Assembly: GCF_023343835.1 (NCBI RefSeq)
Contig: NC_064439.1
Span: 23,562,933 to 23,626,932, forward strand
Length of the DNA: 64,000 bases
Reading direction: 5' to 3'
Source of the DNA: Lagopus muta
Lineage: Eukaryota > Chordata > Aves > Galliformes > Phasianidae
The notes beneath the pieces are model-generated. The model saw nothing but the letters and a program-made list of their open reading frames with translations, made no database searches and had not been told where the DNA came from. Positions 1 to 13,069 of the stretch are shown piece by piece (position 1 is the stretch's first letter; each line of letters begins with the position of its first letter). The position numbers and the translations under genes are program-made.

Positions 1-3000
1 GCTAAATCACTTGGGCAACTTTAAGCACAATAAGAATAATAAAAAAGACAGGTTCCAAGATGCATTTCTAACTAGAAGTGTCCACTGTCTTTGACTTGCC
101 CACAAGTTTCCTATCCTTAGCAGTGGGTATGCTATGCAGCAGTCCACATGGGAGCTGGAAAAGTATGTCTGTTAATCAGATGCCACACTTTACAGTGTAA
201 TGTTTTAATATAAATATATATATTTATATATATATACACATATCACCATCTATTTGATTTTAAATGGAAGGTGTGAAATGGGACATACTGCCCATTCAAC
301 GGTTTTCACCATAAGGAACAGGAATCTCTAGCAAAAGAACTGGTCTGATGGGTATTCATTTGTTATATCAAATTTCTCACAAAAGTCTCACAATGTTTTG
401 GCACTGGTCTTATGCTACTGGAATATTTAATTATAGATATATGACCTGAATATATGTATATACTGCTATGATTAGCAGATAAAAGCAAAGGCAGAGAGTT
501 TAATAAGTACTGGAAATGGCAAGCCACTACACAGAACACTGAGCTGTTTGGTAGGTTTAAGGTGGTTGCATAAGCGCACCAAGGAGTAGCAGGGAGATTT
601 CCTTGTTGTGTTTGACACAGATACAATCACCGTTCAAATGCTGTCTGGCATTTACACGGAGCCTTCAAGCAGCACAGTGACAACGTGAAGAAAGCTCAGG
701 GAAGATCTGTGAATGTGATTAAAGGACAACAAAAGAGGCCTTATACTAAAGAGTGCAGGGGTTCGTACTCATTTTTATCAAAGAGAAATCCTAGAGATAA
801 AGTGATCAGCCTTCTTCCCAGTGTGAGTGCAAGGTTAATGGTGTCAGACTCTTCAGTTTTCTACGTGTTACCAGCTGCCAAGACACGCACAGGAGCAACT
901 GACAGCTCTGGGCATGGGACTTGATCTACAGGGCCCTTCTTCTTTAATTATATTTGCATAGGTTTTATATGAAGGCTTTAAATATGAATATTTAACAGCA
1001 GAATGTTAACCAGAAAAGATATCCCCAGCAAGTTCTGCCCACATCACAATCCGCAGAGGGCCTGAGCACCACAGACCAATTCACCTTCCCCACTGCTGTG
1101 CTGTCCTCTAACATTTGCCCACCATTCTGCACTACTCCCTGTCCTCCTTACTGCTTCCTTAGCAAGGATCTCTCCTCAGTCTCTCACATTACTAATGCAG
1201 CACACAGCTTCACTTCTCAAAACCCTGCATTTCCCCCCTCTTCCATAGTTCCATCCCTATAAATGTTCCTATAATTATCTGTGTTCAGTAGGTAATGGTT
1301 ACCTGTTTCTGTTCCGTTCATTCACGACTGTAACATCTTCACATTTCAAGATCTTGAGAATCCTACCTTACTTCTTGGTTCTCTCTAATTTCCCATCTTC
1401 ATGGCTTAGACAGCCACTAAAAATAATCTACATTAAAAAGACATTTTGATTGTTTGTGTTTCAATTGTAACAACATTTAGGCAGAGTCTCTACTATTTAG
1501 CTGGAAGGAAATGTCCAATGTAGCTACAGTCATGAACTGATGGACATGGAAAGTTGCCCTATTTTTACCAGTATTATTATTAGGTATTACAATTAAACAG
1601 TTACCAGACCTGAGTTCCTTCTTCACTACTGAGACAGCAGTGTGATAGGATATTGGTTATTCAGCAATGAAAGCATGTTCATTCCAAGACATTATGTTAA
1701 TTTATCAATATCTACTTCAGAAGAATCCAAAAGTAGTGGCAAACTATATATTCTTGTCTTCTTTAAAATTTGTTCTTCTCAGTTTGATTGTTAAGAACCT
1801 CTCTTCTGAAGAGAGGGCTTTATCGTGGTGACTAATGTCTGAAGTTCTGTAAGGAACTCTTGGCCAAGTATAAATACATCATGAACAAAAATAGGCCTTT
1901 CTTTACATACTATAATCTACAACTAGAAGATAAATTCCTAACCTCTTGCAGTCTGGCTTTAGGATCTCTAAGACATCTCCTAAACTGTACTACCCATAAA
2001 TAATGACCTTCTGTAATGAAAAGCATACTAATGGAATGACTCTTCCCTTCTACAATTATTTATTCAAGCAAGTACTCCCTGACAATAGATTTGATTTATA
2101 GATCTGCTCCAGACCAGTACAAAGACTTAATAGGCATCATCATCACTAGCTGATACTTAGAGCCCTATATGAGGATGAAATCTTTCTTTGTCCTTATGGT
2201 GCAGAGATTCACTCCTAAATCCTTGTCTCAATAGCCTGTGACTTCATAGCTGTTTCAAACTAGCATTTTCTAACAGCCCTGCTGAAGGAGGGGAATCCTA
2301 GCTCAACCTTGGCCATACAGCACACACACCAGCGCAAACAACCCTATAATGATCCTGAACAGTAAACAGATTACAGAGAACAATTTTTGCTTGTGTGTGG
2401 ACTAGTTCTCAGCCAGATGACCCTATTCACTGGCACTGTACAAGTGATTGAGTGCCCAGAAGGGAAGTACTGGAACACACTAACCACAGAAGGGAAGGAA
2501 AGTATTTTCTGGCAGCTTCAGGCTAAATGAATGTGACTACATAATGACAGCTTTTGAAGTGAGAACTAATAAGCTCCTTCTTTATTTCGACCACCTTCAT
2601 AGGGAAGGAGCAATATGACTCAGTTGCTCTACTGATCCCCATTACTGGCTCAAAACAGAGATTCCGGATCACCTACAACTAATCTTTCACTCAAGAAATA
2701 CAAGGTAACTGCAAAATGGTCATCCTCACTCAACTAACTTTTTGATGACCACATATTCTTTACAAGCAGACAATGGGGACAATTCACAGGCCTGACAAAC
2801 TCTAGTATGGCAGAATAGCTGTACTTTTCTCACATAAACTTCTACCATGTCATTTATTGTAACAGAAAAGAACAACTATCTAATTTGTATTAGAAAAGTT
2901 TAACCTTAACTGTCATTTACAACAATGTCAAGATCCATTTTTGCTAGCACTGGAGATGATCACCGGCTACTACTTGAGAGTCAGTTCCTTCAGTTTGAGA

Positions 3001-4340
3001 GCAATACTTGGGATCAAATGTGGGACTCTGAAATTGTTCTTTAAATTCTTGAAGTCTCTGGAAGTCCCTGAATTTTGAGTTAATGTTCTATGGGGGAAGG
3101 AAGAAGACAGAGTGGCCAAAAACCTGGACTTCTGGCAGCAAACCACCTCCTTCAAAAAGCTTCCAAGTATATATTTCATAGATCTTCAACAAGCACAAAA
3201 AACATAAGCCAGGTTTCTTCTGTGGTCAATTGCTACAAGAGAAACAGGTAAACCTGATCTCTATTAGTAAAAGAGAGCTCAAATCTAATCACGGGCCTTG
3301 TGGTTCTTCCCATGTTCAGTTTTTGTCTGTAAGATGTATTTTTGTGCTTAAGCAGTGCTGCAGTACTGCATCATCTACTAAAGAACAAAAGTGAAGAGGA
3401 AGGATTGTTATGCAGGGCTGTGGCTTTTCTTGAGGCCAGCAATCCTGGTTGGACATTCTCCCACATTGTCAGGTGGGGGTCAGGTTCTGGGAAAGCTGGG
3501 AGATGGGTTCAGCTGGAGGGCTGACATTGGAGAGGTATGATGAAAACGATATTACTTTTTTTGCTTACAGGAGAAAAAAAATCAAGCTAGCACTTGAGAC
3601 AGTTAATATCATTTGAATTGCAAGTCTATGCAGGAGTTGAATTCAGTACAAATTGCAAAATCCTGTTCTGATGAAGATAAAATGTTATATAAGTATCACT
3701 AACAAAAATTTCATACTGTTCACATTTCCTTTTTTGTACCACTCTCAAGCAATCTATTCTGCTGTTTGAAGTTAAGAAAGTCTGACGTGGAAAATTAACC
3801 CTAAAGAAGTCCTCAAAACTTCTTCCTCTACTGGAGAGCCTGGTTTAAGCTCACAACACAGCTTCAAGAAGCTCATCTCAGTACAGCCTTTTCAAGACTT
3901 AGTATCTTAGCTGACAGAGTTCATCTCAGGACTGTAATAGTTTTCCCCTTGTTGCTACGCCACAGCTGCACTCTGTAGAGGGAGACAGGAGAGGCAGGAC
4001 AAATTTCCACATTAGGAGAAAGCAGTATCTCGCAGTACCTTCTACCCAACAGATTCAGAGATCTATCCTTGCACACACCAGCTAACGCTTAGGTGCTAAA
4101 TGCATCTGTACTATCTCTGGTGCCTCATGACACACCTGCTGTCAGTACCCTATGACAAGTACAGCCACACACATAAAGCATTCGATGATTATTCAAATGT
4201 TACCCAAGAAGATATTGAGCAAACTGTTGTTTTTCAGATGATACGGCACCGATCCCCCACATCACAAAACAACCTGCAGAAATAAACTTAGATCTAGCAG
4301 CAGATTTTGCTGCCCTGGCGTACACCAGAGCCCTGCCAGC
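1..4340 (-). other. SGCE: SGCE intron 1 (partial), no exon seen
   Basis: This AT-rich stretch lies downstream of the SGCE exon 1 donor on the minus strand, so it is most simply the start of SGCE intron 1. The second exon of epsilon-sarcoglycan, expected to begin with a VYSIFSKVHSD-like sequence leading to a conserved YPSAGVLFVH-like stretch, was not found in any frame. The open frames here are short and match nothing I recognise. Contents are an AT microsatellite at 206-243, a pyrimidine-rich tract at about 1020-1300, and otherwise unremarkable unique-looking sequence. The intron assignment is inference from orientation and synteny. Confidence 0.6.
206..243. repeat. AT-rich microsatellite
   Basis: Interrupted TA dinucleotide run, roughly 38 bases, inside SGCE intron 1. 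It is a simple repeat with no sign of function. Confidence 0.85.
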
Positions 4341-4840
4341 ACTGCCGGCTGCGGGCGAGCAGGAGCAGCTGGAAGTCTTTCATTCTGTGGAACCCTGCGG
4401 GTGCGAGACCGGAGCGTTACGTGACAGCCGTTATTTACACGACGAGGGAGCGAAAGGAAAACCTGCGCAACCCCAGCCCTGCCACAGCTGCACCAAGCGC
4501 TCGGGCTGGTAAATAGCTCCGACGGGCGGGGCGGGACGGGACGCGAAAGGCCGCTCTGTGCGCGGGGCAGGAGGGGGCCGAGCGCCCGTCCCAGCGCGAG
4601 GAGGCAGCGGCCCCACTCCCAGCACGGAGCCACCCGACCGCGCAGCGCCTCCGCGCCAGGGCCCGGCCCTCCGCGGGCACCGCCGAACCTCCCCCGGCCT
4701 CCACAGCGGCGGGGCGGGCGGGCCGCCCTCGGGGCGAACCGTAGCCGCGCCGACCCGCGGGGGAAGGAAGGCCGACGGAGCCGGAGCCGCCGCGCACTCC
4801 AGCCGGGCCCGCGCCCGCTCTCCGCGCCGCCGTGACCGAC

Positions 4841-4961
4841 CTGTCAGCAGCAGCGTGGTCAGCGCGCCCCCGCCGCGCGGCCCGGGCCCCGCGCAGCACC
4901 GCATCGCCGCCCGTTCCTCCGCCTGCTGCTGCAGCTGCTGCAGCTGCTCCTGCCGCCGCAT
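4841..4961 (-). CDS. SGCE: Epsilon-sarcoglycan, first coding exon (partial gene)
   Basis: SGCE encodes epsilon-sarcoglycan, a single-pass membrane glycoprotein of the dystrophin-associated complex. Only the first coding exon is present. On the minus strand the frame ends with residues TTLLLT followed by one base and a donor GTCGGT (intron from 4840 down). Mammalian SGCE exon 1 ends the same way (a hydrophobic stretch ending LLT, donor after CTGACAG, phase 1), and the gene lies beside PPP1R9A as in mammals. Two in-frame starts exist: ATG at 4961 (A at -3), giving a glutamine-rich 40-codon segment, and ATG at 4904, giving 21 codons. Human SGCE also has two in-frame methionines here. The leucine-rich end is probably the start of a signal peptide completed by exon 2. 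The N-terminus is poorly conserved, so the assignment rests on the exon end, phase and synteny. Confidence 0.68.
4922..4951 (-). repeat. Short CAG/CTG-rich run in SGCE exon 1
   Basis: A run of CTGCTGCAGCTG units on the plus strand. On the minus strand it encodes the glutamine/leucine-rich part (EQLQQLQQQ) between the two candidate SGCE start codons. It is short and imperfect, so large expansion is not implied, but its length may vary between individuals. Confidence 0.7.
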
Positions 4962-5084
4962 CCTCCTCCCGCCGCCGCCTCGCCCCGCGGCCGCAGCATC
5001 CTCCCGCCCCGCCCCGCCCGTCTCCAGGCAGCGCGGCGGCCCCGCGGGGCATGCCGGGAGGAGCCGCACACCGCCCCCGGGCCC

Positions 5085-5096
5085 GCCGCCATCTTG
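5085..5096 (-). promoter_or_regulatory. YY1-type site near SGCE start
   Basis: Reads CAAGATGGCGGC on the minus strand, an exact match to the extended YY1 core (AAGATGGCGGC). It lies about 125 bases upstream of the first candidate SGCE start codon. The ATG inside it opens a 77-codon frame (5092 down to 4859) that is out of frame with SGCE and overlaps both candidate starts. If transcription begins upstream of 5092, this would be an overlapping upstream ORF. If it begins within or below the motif, it would not matter. Confidence 0.65.
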
Positions 5097-5140
5097 CGTG
5101 GGGGTGGCGCAGCGCGGGGTCAGCTGGGGGTGCCGATGTG

Positions 5141-8100
5141 GTGCCAACGAAGTCTTGCATATATTAAGGTTCCTATCGCAGTTTTACTTGTAAGCGCAGT
5201 GTGTGTTGGTTTTGTTTTTTGTTTTCTTTTCTTTAAACGTTCAGCAGCACTCCACCTAGCAGAGTGCTGGAGGGGGCAGTCGGAGACCCTTTCCGGGGTT
5301 GTGGTGTGAGTGGAGTTCACTGCTCCGCAGTGCTGCTGGCTCACAGAGTGAAGCCTTCGTGGAAGGATGCAGTCGGTTTGCCACATCAGGCCTCGTTATT
5401 CCGGGCTGAACAGGGCTGTGTGTGCTTTCTGGAATAGCTGCTGGTTCCTGACTGCTGTTTGTGTTGCAGCCCAAAAGGAATGACAGTGTTCACATCTTTG
5501 GTGGAAGCAAAGGAATGACAGCTTCACACCGTGGAAGCAAACGTCCCTGTGTGGGAGCTGCACGCTTCAGCTTCCTGTGTTGTATAGGCAGCGTAGTCCC
5601 TGTAGTGAAACTGCATACAGAAGTAGAACAGTGTCTGGTTTTATGTAATATCTAGTAAGCTTAACTTACTAGTTAAACTTGCATTACCTTAGGACAATTA
5701 GGCACAGGAGAGTAGATTTTTTTTTTGACACATCAAATGCTTTACAAACTTTTTCCTGCATATGGTAGCACAAGAGCCCTTTTTAAAAAGGGACAAGGTG
5801 GTTAGTCTTCCATTATCTATGCGGATAGCACTCCTTTGTTGTGCATAGAGAATTCTGATTTCATGGAATTCTATAAGTCTAAATGTCTTTGCAATAATAA
5901 CAATATGCTCTTGAGGTTTGGTAATGAGAGAGAAAATCTGGCTTACTCAAAATACATTTGGACCTACTGAGCACTTTAGAAGCAGAGGAATAAAAGACAA
6001 CTGTAAAAGATTTCACCCTGTCTGCTTTTAATCTTGCTACAGCTCCATATTTCCTATAATCCTTCTCAGGAAAAGGAGCCCTATGTAGTTAGAGGCTTTT
6101 TGGTATAGAAATTCTGCCTGACGTAGAGGTGCAAAATCCCCTGACATCCTACTCAGCCAGCTCATTGTCCCAAATAAGGGGTTTTTGGTTCTCTTTCCTG
6201 TGAGACTTTCTTTTAGAATGTATTCACATTTTTTATTTGACTGCACAGATATTTATGAGCAGAAATTACACTCTTTCATTTAGCACTGTCTAAAAGTACT
6301 CTTCTGTTTCGTGGTACTTTATATTCCAGTAGGCTTATTTCCACTCACCTGTTAATGTGATTTTTTTTTTTTTTTTTTTTTTTTTTATTCCTTTCCTTGT
6401 GGTGTTGTACAAAGTTGCACAGGTGCAGCTGTGCCATAACCACATCAGATAGCAAGGTCATTCAACAATAATTCTGATGCTAGTAAAAGGTCTGATGTTT
6501 GTAAACACACTTGTGCTGCCATCACCGTACTGATTACCATTTACCTTACAAGTCATGTAACATTGAGGTATTTTTCCTACTAATATATAAAACTGTCACC
6601 ATCAAGGTTTTTCATGCAGTAGCAGCAGTTCATTGCTCTGCCAGTCTGCACAGAAAGAAGACTGCATTTATCTGAAATGTGTTTATGGGATTCAGTGTCC
6701 AAGAAGAAGTGGTTACATGCCATCAATCTGTAAGAAAATGCATCCAGAGCCTGCCTTGGCCTGTTGCTTCCTTCACTGGAGCCCTTGGGTGTGGATGCTT
6801 ACGTAGGTATTCTTCGTTAGCCATGTCTTGAGGCTGCCACTTCTAAGTGTAGAGTATAGACTTCCTTTGGCTTATCTGAGAAACTTTGGGTAATGCTGTG
6901 TGAGCTTTAAGAGTTCCATCCTTACTCGCATTCATAACACAAAGTGATGTGATCAAAACAACTTGTTTATGTCCACCACCGATGAGTTGATACTGGTGAG
7001 AAATACTCCCTTTGGAAGTATTTCTTTCTCCTTGACCCAGAATTGAAAGGCTGGCTGTTACAGAAGTGAATGGAAAGGAATGCAGTGTTGGGACATTTTT
7101 ATGGAAATTTGTTCATCTTCCAAATATAGTACATTTCTTTTGGCAAGTAGAAGAGCTGGCTTCTAACACTGTCCATGATATCTTTTAGGTAAAACTTTTA
7201 AATTCAAGAATACAAAGGCCTCATTTTTTTTTAATGGATGCAGTAGTCATAATTACTGTTTCCTCATGCATTCTGCAGCTTTGATTTACAGATTTATTTT
7301 CTTATTCAGGCATAGTTGGCAGTCAACTTCATGCAGAAAGAATGCAACCAGATCCATTTGCTTCTTTGTCTCTTGGAACATAGGTGCTTGTAGCTTGTTC
7401 TTTTTCTGAAACACTTGGAAGTGCTCAGTGCTGCTAGAAATCAGCCCCCCTAAGGAGAAAAAGATATAGTGTATATATATATTTTTTTCTTTTTAAGGCA
7501 CTCTTGTAGAGAAATTAGTAGGTGTTATGTAAGATGATTAAGACTAACTGCAATTCTTGTTCCTGTTCACCATTTCTGAGGAATCTGTAACACTTTTCAT
7601 TACTTTTTCAAGTACTTGTATTTCTTTCATACTTGTGTCTTTCTAGCAATGACTGGAAGCCTTTTGGCATGTTAATGTGGCAATTTGTGATTGCAGTGAA
7701 GTGCTGATTGTTATGCAAAGTTTAATTACGTTTGATATGCCAATACGGTACTAGAAACTACTTACAGCAGAAAAATCTTCAAAAGTTGAGCTTATAAGAG
7801 TTTTAGTATTATGTGAAATGCGCCCAACAGAATCTTATGAATACAAAGCCCATTATTCAAAATTATCTTTCAAAGTTGAAAAGAAACAGACTTTTGAACT
7901 CTGTTTTTAGCTGGAATTTGGAACTCTGGTTTTCCTGGAATTTGAAATGTGTAAAAGGAGCACAAAAGCCTGAGTTATGTAATGTCATAGTTTTCACTAG
8001 AATTTGGCATCTGTCTTGCAAAATACCGTGTGTTTGGAGAGAGAACGTTGCATATGCCCAAATATGGCAGTGATAAACAAAGACAATAGCAAAAAAAAAG

Positions 8101-9447
8101 GACTTCGAAGAGAACAGACACTCTTAAGTTAAAACAACTCACAGGCAACTGAGTTTGCTGAACTAGCACTTGTAGAGCCTGCAGCCCTGCATGCCAATGA
8201 CTTCTACTTTGTTACAGAAATTACAGTTTCATGTGTCTGAATAGTTTTTGTGGCTTTTCAAACACTTTGCTCCACCTGAAATACTGGTTCCTATCAACAG
8301 CATAGAAGAGCTCTCACTTTCTTTACAAGCACAAATGGCCCAAATGGGGTGTTTACCCACCTCTCTCTCTGCCACAGGACAGCAGCAAGTGTGAAACAGT
8401 ACTGAAATGTTCTTCTCACTGTGGAAGGTTTCTATTTCAAACATAAGTGTGACAGGGTACTCGCCGATAGCTCATACCTTAGTGTAAAAGAAAAAGCTAT
8501 GGGCCCTGATTTCTGTCCTGCAGTTTTCCTCTGGTAAAAACTTTAAGGGAGTACATTGGTTCAAAGAACTAATATCTGAGTAAGATAACATAAAAATAGC
8601 CGTACAAACAGTAAGTTTTATGGTTTTTCTCCTTGCTCTGTGTTAGTTATGTTTTGTAGAATGTGGTGGAAAATAAATACTAAGTACGTATACTGGAGGA
8701 AAAAACAGTACAGAACCATTTTCTGAATTTATTAAAAGTTCTCTGTAATACTCAGACTAGTTGGCTATTTAGTCCAGCATTAAGGGCTTCAATGTTTTCC
8801 TCCTCTTTCTGTGAGCTCTGCTATTCTCAAACCTCCAGTTCTTAAATTTGGCTCAATTTCTTAAGTTCTGCAAAGATAATTTAGTGTGATGACTAAATTA
8901 GTTAAAAATTCTGAAGTGATTCTTCATTGTTCATTAAGTTGTAAGTTATCCTCAAAGATTTCTCGTTTCAGCCTTTGTTGCATTTCATATCAAGGAAAGC
9001 CTCCCACATCTGAGTGGGTGTCTCTTCAAAAGCATACGTGAAATACAGTTATCAGAGTAAATGGCTGAAAAATGAGAACTTCTAGCTCCTGTTAATATAT
9101 GGCTGCCTAAAGCTATGCAGCTTTTATGGATAATTTAACTAAGAGTCCTCTGTACTTCAGAGGTCCTGCTTGTAGGAATAACAGAATACTTACACTTTGA
9201 ATTAACCTTTATTTGTGTTTTTTGTTTCAGCAGAGCATATGTCCTGGAGTGCAGCTGCATGATGATACGCTCCCTGGGTGTACAGAGTTATTACAAAAGG
9301 AATTACGAGAGAAACAATGACTCAGATGGCCACAGTAGAAAATGCAAGCAGGGTGAGTGAATAGATCCTCATCTCTGTCTCTGGCAACAGGATTTTTCTG
9401 ATTTTTCCATGCATTTATCTCTAAACTGTCAAATTCACCAAATAACC
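5141..9447. other. Intergenic, no gene recognised
   Basis: AT-rich sequence upstream of SGCE. Open frames are short and unrelated to families I know. It holds a pure T run at 6361-6386, a small TA-rich patch near 7470-7485, and a partly repeated stretch near 5475-5545 in which AAAGGAATGACAG occurs twice. No RNA gene or conserved domain was seen. A non-coding transcript starting from the SGCE CpG island cannot be excluded from sequence alone. Confidence 0.6.
6361..6386. repeat. Poly-T run (26 T)
   Basis: Uninterrupted T homopolymer. It could be the poly(A) end of a minus-strand retrocopy, but no recognisable insertion body adjoins it, so it is recorded as a simple repeat. Confidence 0.9.
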
Positions 9448-9952
9448 TGGAGTATTGTGTCCAGTCCTGGGCTCCCCAGTTCAAGACAGACAGGGAACTG
9501 CTGGAGAGAGTCAGCTCAGGGCCATGATGATGATGAGGGGACTGAAGCATTTCCCTTATGAGGAAAGGCTGAGAGATCTGGAATTGTTGAGTCTGGAGAA
9601 GAGGAGACTGGGGGGAGATCTTATCAGTGCTTATAAATATCTACAGGGCAGATGTCAAGTGGATGGGGCTGGGTTCTTTTTGGTGGCTCTCGGTGACAGG
9701 ACAGTGGACAATGGGCACAAATTGGAGCACAGGAAGCTCCATATGAACAGAAGGAAGAACTTTCCTTTGTGGATGATAGAACACTGGAACAGGCTGCCCA
9801 GAGAGGTTGTGGCATCTCCTCCTCTGGAGATACTCAGAACCCGCCTGGATGCTTTGCTGCATAACATACTGTAGGGAACCTGCTTAGCAGAGGGTTGGGC
9901 TGGATTAATCCCTGGATTCCAACCTCTATAATTCCATGATTCTATAATCTAT
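9448..9952 (+). mobile_element. CR1 retrotransposon 3' fragment, plus strand
   Basis: A clear CR1 (chicken repeat 1) fragment. The nucleotide sequence follows the CR1 3' region from the GTGTCCAGTCCTGGGCTCCC block through the TGAGGAAAGGCTGAG block, the block encoding HWNRLPREVV, the TGTAGGGAACCTGCT block and the terminal ATTCCATGATTCTAT repeats. A 139-codon frame (9455-9874) stays open across the segment and keeps the CR1 ORF2 C-terminal pattern EKRRLGGDL...DRT...HWNRLPREVV. The 5' part is missing, as is usual for CR1, so the copy cannot move by itself. Confidence 0.95.
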
Positions 9953-12900
9953 TACAAAATTTGGTGGAAGGATTGACATCATCCCAGAACCAGGATTTGT
10001 AACAGATGTAACTTAGTACCTCTGAAATGTGATCTAGACTTACGTTGCATATTCTTTTTGAAGCCTTCATGTGCGTTGACACACATGAGATTGTGTATGC
10101 CTGTGAGCTGAAATCCTTTATTTTCTTTGATGAAATAAATCAATGCTTCATTGGAGAGGTAGTTTTCATGTTCAGATAGAGTTTGTGAACAAACTGGTGG
10201 GTGGAGAACACCTGTCAAGAATCTTGCAGGTTCCAAACCTTGGGTCTTAGTGTTGTGTTGGCTGGAGTATGCAGCTACAGATCCAGCTTTGATATGAATT
10301 CTCAATCCAGAGACGTGGAAATAAGAGCAATGCTGAAAAAGGTATAGTTCCTTATATTAGGAGAGTAAATATCCAGAGCTTAGGGCAGAAACTTTGAAGA
10401 AAGAAATTTAATCGTACATCCCAGATGATGAATAGCAGTGTGTTGGATTTGTACCTGGAGTAAGTTCTTGCCAAGAGTGTGGGAGTTGCAGAAACACTCA
10501 AAGGAGCAGAGAAAAAGCTTGTGACGGATGTGAGTCTTATGGGCAGATTTGAGAAAATGGTTTGATGAAAAATTGAATGTTTGCAGCCTGAAGGCATGAA
10601 ATTTGAAAGAGATGATAGGAAGAAGGGCCAAGGTTTTCAAGGAACAAAGAATAGGTTTTCTTTCTGTTCCAGAACAAGCTTTGCTTGAAGAAACAATGAA
10701 ATACTTGTATATTTTCTTTAAAATAACTGTCACATGCTTTCCAGTGTTTTTGCGTGAGATTACCTTACGTGGATAGAGCCAGATTGAACATGGAAGTTTA
10801 AGACAAGCAGTTAAGAAAGACTAAATAAAAAGCATGTCAGAGTATAACAATTGTTTGCAGCAGTGACTGTGTGAAGGCTGAAAGAGTGGAATGCAGCTGT
10901 AGTTCCAGGATTGCTGGATGTGGGTCTGTCTAAACTGAGATCCAAAGGCGTGCCTTATCTAAACATATCTGAACTAGCTTTGATTAGCATGAAGTTCAAA
11001 TTAAGGATCTTAGACTAGTTTTGTATTTGGTATAGATATGTCCTCATTAAATGTGTATGGTTTGCAAGCAACAAACATTGAAATTTGGTCCCCAGGGAGT
11101 AACTACCAAAGGAGACAGATGTGTTTGCTTTAGAGGAGAAATGCGGGTTAGAAACAAGATAGTGTTAGGTGACTCTGCTGTTTAACTCCCATGTCTTCTA
11201 ACATCAAGTGCTTGTATCTTTTTGCAAGTAAGTCATATTTTGTTTAGGAGAAGCTTAACTTGTATTGCTGTGCTGAGGTGTTGTCTGTCTAGCAAGGTAA
11301 ATATTTTGCAGATGCCAAATATGTCAGTTTAGGAAGTATCATAATTTATGAGGGGAAAAATGTAACATGAATAGCTGCTGGAATATAGAGTTTCAGCTGG
11401 AGAAGTGGAGGGCCAGGTGAAGGTGTGTGATCAAAGAAACTAGAAATGAATGTGGGAAGGAATGGCCTACAGAGGTCTTGTCCTTCACAGTACTCAATTT
11501 ACTTCAACAGGAATTGAGAACCGAGCATTTCAATCTTGGGAGCCAGAGAGTGAAGAATTAGGGCAGTTTTTTTTTCCTCAGATATTCATGGTTCAAGATT
11601 TGTACTTATCAAATCTTGGGCAGGTTTGCTTTCTCTAGGTAAAGCTTTCATAGCTGCTGTTGATAAATTGTATGAGCACTAGATTGGCTAACACAGACAA
11701 ACTGATACATTATTGCAGTATATATTATTGCTGTATACTGTAGTGAACGAGGGCATGGCCATTGTGAACTGGGCTTGCTGTCAGATCTAGGCCTGCTGTT
11801 GGAGAGCTGGAGAAGAGGTAATGTGTAACATGTCCTGTGATCTTCATATTCATAAGAGTTCTGTACAAATTTTGTTTTGCCAAACTCTTTTCATAGCCAC
11901 GTGTCTGGATCCAGTCCTCTCCTCTCTGCAAGTGTTGTTGGCTTGTTCTGCTTAAGGTCTGAAGGAGACTCAGAATGTATCTTTTCAGCTACTTCTGCAA
12001 AAGCATAAGAAAGGTGTTTCATTACATTCTGGGTTTGTTCCTGTAATTGCCGTATGCAAATAAGCTACAGCTTGCTAGTGGGCCATTGATTTTGCCCTCC
12101 ATGCACATGCAGAAGTTGTGGATCATGTGAACTCGTAATACAACGACCTTTCTGGATTTTTAATGCAACAAGTAGAATGTTGTAAATTCTCACAGCATCA
12201 TCAGGTTAATACTATCTGACCACTAAGTGTCATTAGTACCTTACATTCCAGGTTTCACAAGAGTTGCCATGTAGTAGTGCCACATGAGACCTATAATGGA
12301 TTCCTCAGGTTTTGATAATAATTCTTTTAAGCTTTTTCATACTGCTTTCTAATTGATTCTTGCTGCCTTTTAATTCAAAGTAACTTGCAAGAGATCGCAA
12401 GCACAGCGCTTATTAAAGATTTTTAAATCAAATTGTGATCTCTCATTTCACTAGCTTTTGCATTGCTAGCAAATAAGAATTGAAAATGAGGTTGAGTTTC
12501 ATTGTTTAAGAGTAATGTTCTGCTCTGTAAAAATCTTGATCTGTGCCATTTGCACACACAAGGCATTCTATGCCAAACACAGACAATAGATACAAAGCTT
12601 CTTGATTTAACCTTACTTTGTTTTGGTTAACATTCTGAATATTTAACATTTTCACTGTAGAGTAAAACCTTCATTTCACACAGCATCTCTGAACTGCTTT
12701 GGAGGTTTAAGTCTCTCCAATCTGGTTTCAATTTCTACTTTTAAATCTTTCCATTTCTTCTTTTCAAGTATTCAAACCTAAATCTTAATTTACGCATCAA
12801 ATTTTAAATCAGAAAAGTGTAAAAGAACACTCCAATTTGTGTGTATGGGGTTTTGTCCTTCTGATTCTTCTTTAACTGTACAGACAATACATTTCTGTAA

Positions 12901-13027
12901 ATATAGTCTGCATTCTTTGACATGTTCTGTTCCTGCAGAAATGGCTTTGCTCTTTTGGGTACACATTTGCAAAAACTCCAGAAGAATATTTAGACTTCTC
13001 TGTTTTAATGTGTGCAAACTCTTGGGC

Positions 13028-13069
13028 TTTATTTTTATTTATTTATTTATTTATTCATTTATTCATTTT
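13028..13069. repeat. ATTT tetranucleotide microsatellite
   Basis: About ten ATTT-type units with two ATTC variants near the end. This is a simple repeat likely to be polymorphic. Confidence 0.9.

Larger units (their letters stand above)
4340..5140 (-). promoter_or_regulatory. SGCE: CpG island promoter of SGCE
   Basis: Base composition changes abruptly from AT-rich to strongly GC-rich with frequent CpG, then falls back to AT-rich after about 5,140. The island encloses the SGCE first coding exon and its splice donor, so it is the likely promoter. No TATA box is evident, as usual for CpG-island promoters. A perfect YY1-type core (GCCGCCATCTTG at 5085-5096, read CAAGATGGCGGC on the minus strand) lies upstream of the coding exon. 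Such sites often sit just downstream of transcription starts, which would place the SGCE start near 5,100. Transcription towards the plus strand from the same island is possible but unsupported. Confidence 0.75.

Noticed and set aside
4431..5193. Several overlapping 100-240-codon frames on both strands in the SGCE CpG island
   Set aside because: Same compositional effect. Only the short frame ending at the donor after 4841 has support from exon structure and synteny.
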